A stretch of 6,642 nt of DNA, taken from assembly GCA_044870185.1 (NCBI GenBank), contig JBIOYL010000114.1, forward strand, positions 1 to 6,642, read 5' to 3'. Position numbers and translations under genes: made by a program. Source of the stretch: JBIOYL01 sp044870185 (lineage in GTDB: Bacteria > Actinomycetota > CALGFH01). Below are positions 6,015 to 6,642 of this stretch, piece by piece (positions within the stretch are counted from its first letter, which is position 1; each line of letters opens with the position of its first letter). Below the pieces are notes generated by a model. The model was not told where the DNA came from. It worked only from the letters and a program-made list of their open reading frames with translations, and ran no database searches.

Positions 6015-6642
6015 CTACCGCCGCCGCCGTGCCCTCTGCGTGCCCTTACGTGCCCTCGCCGTGCCCTTCGCCGGAGCGGTCGCAAGCCGGGCCAGATCGT
6101 CCAGGGCCGAGGCGAGCTGGGCCTGCCGGTCCGCCATCACATGCTGATAGCGCAGCGCCACCGCCGGCGAGGTGTGCCCCATCCGCTCCATCAGCTCCTT
6201 GGTCGTCGCCCCGGCCGCCGCCGCCAGCGTAGCCGCCGTGTGCCGCAGGTCATGCACCCGCAGCCCGTCCAGGCCGACCTGCTCGACCGCCGGCCGCCAC
6301 ACGAACCGGTTGAAGGGACTGCGCAGCAGATGCGCGCCCTTCGGCGTGGTGAACACCAGCCCATCCGGGTCCGGCTCCGCGTACTCCTCCAGATGCGCGG
6401 CCAGCGCGTCGGCCGCCAGCCTCGGTAGCGTCACCACCCGCCGCCCGGCATCCGTCTTTGGCGGGCTCACGATGATCTTGCCGGCAACCTCGGCCGCCTG
6501 CTCAACCACCTGGACCCGAGCGCCGGCCAGGTCGACATGCCGGCGGCGCAGCCCGACCAGCTCGGCCCAGCGCAGCCCACCATAGCCGGCCAGCAGGATC
6601 AGCGCCCGGTAGCGGCCGGGCACCGCGTCGGCGAGCTGGTGC
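6015..6642 (-). CDS. Tyrosine recombinase/phage-type integrase, C-terminal catalytic domain (5' end outside window)
   Basis: This is a site-specific integrase that inserts and helps excise an element via a 3'-phosphotyrosine intermediate. The frame is open to the window edge: HQLADAV precedes the GTG at 6623, so that GTG is an internal Val and the N-terminal arm-binding and core-binding domains lie outside. All catalytic residues are visible, numbered from that Val: Arg18 in GGLRWAEL, Lys56 in SPPKTDAGRR, HDLRH with His124 and Arg127, His150 in MGHTSPAVALRY, and nucleophile Tyr159. The stop is TAG 6017-6015. The protein ends in a basic tail, two 7-residue repeats KGTxRAR followed by Arg residues, encoded by a 21-bp repeat. 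No frameshift is seen, unlike the genes left of the tRNA. It reads towards the tRNA-Gly 3' end 43 bp away. Confidence 0.93.
   Translation of the reverse strand, partial: HQLADAVPGRYRALILLAGYGGLRWAELVGLRRRHVDLAGARVQVVEQAAEVAGKIIVSPPKTDAGRRVVTLPRLAADALAAHLEEYAEPDPDGLVFTTPKGAHLLRSPFNRFVWRPAVEQVGLDGLRVHDLRHTAATLAAAAGATTKELMERMGHTSPAVALRYQHVMADRQAQLASALDDLARLATAPAKGTARARKGTQRARRRR
6028..6067. repeat. Four helically phased CGTGCCCT repeats in the integrase 3' end
   Basis: CGTGCCCT occurs at 6028-6035, 6039-6046, 6049-6056 and 6060-6067. Start-to-start spacing is 11, 10 and 11 bp, about one helical turn each, so all copies face one side of the DNA. They begin 57 bp beyond the tRNA CCA. Two spacings sum to 21 bp, so the pattern also reads as two in-frame copies of KGTxRAR. 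Arm-type integrase or excisionase sites are known to be short direct repeats near the core site; that role is inferred here. Confidence 0.6.

Larger units (their letters stand above)
5930..6642. mobile_element. Probable end of an integrative element inserted at tRNA-Gly
   Basis: A tyrosine integrase gene stops 43 bp from the 3' end of an intact tRNA-Gly and reads towards it. This is the arrangement known for actinobacterial integrative elements such as AICEs (pSAM2 type) and many prophages, which recombine at tRNA 3' ends. The core crossover is inferred to lie between the anticodon loop and CCA. The other attachment copy, a repeat of the tRNA 3' half, is not in the window, so the element should extend rightwards. 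Its class cannot be told from the integrase alone. Confidence 0.55.

Noticed and set aside
1..6642. A wholly new multi-gene defence or biosynthetic system
   Set aside because: Every recognisable gene belongs to a known family and the neighbours do not form a coherent new cassette; most are broken. Any element cargo would lie right of the window.

Overview
The window is very GC-rich DNA with strongly G/C-ending codons. Its gene families (a MEDS-type kinase, a PAS plus SpoIIE-type phosphatase, an EmrB/QacA-type MFS pump with a C-terminal regulator-like domain, and a tyrosine integrase beside a tRNA) are typical of Actinomycetota. I cannot name a genus.

Layout. 1-216 is an upstream region holding a 13-bp palindrome. 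217-1558 (+) carries an alpha/beta hydrolase fragment joined directly to the C-terminal two thirds of a cation diffusion facilitator (CDF) transporter; neither is complete. 1559-2016 holds a plausible promoter/operator at 1598-1627, a frameshifted remnant that resembles DUF3307 membrane proteins (1634-about 1840), and strong inverted repeats just before the next gene. 2017-4050 (+) is the only intact full-length gene, a DHA2-type multidrug MFS transporter with a cytoplasmic MarR-like winged-helix tail. 4080-5792 (-) is a two-gene signalling locus: a MEDS plus HATPase (RsbW-like) kinase followed by a PAS plus SpoIIE/PP2C (RsbU-like) phosphatase. Both are broken by single-base shifts and by internal deletions that remove catalytic motifs. 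5898-5971 (+) is a complete tRNA-Gly(TCC). 6015-6642 (-) is the C-terminal catalytic domain of a tyrosine integrase that runs off the window, reading towards the tRNA 3' end.

Interpretation. The signalling pair would normally control a partner-switching (sigma/anti-sigma) stress pathway, but as written neither protein could work. Nearly every chromosomal gene left of the tRNA is damaged except the pump, which is clean over 2 kb. Either this is a decaying locus next to an integration hotspot in which only the pump is under selection, or the damaged stretches are sequence or assembly error. Several shifts lie in C/G runs, so error must be excluded first.

The right end looks like one end of an integrative element inserted at tRNA-Gly. 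The most novel signal is a set of four CGTGCCCT repeats spaced 11, 10 and 11 bp inside the last codons of the integrase, close to the presumed attachment site. They resemble helically phased binding sites hidden in coding sequence.
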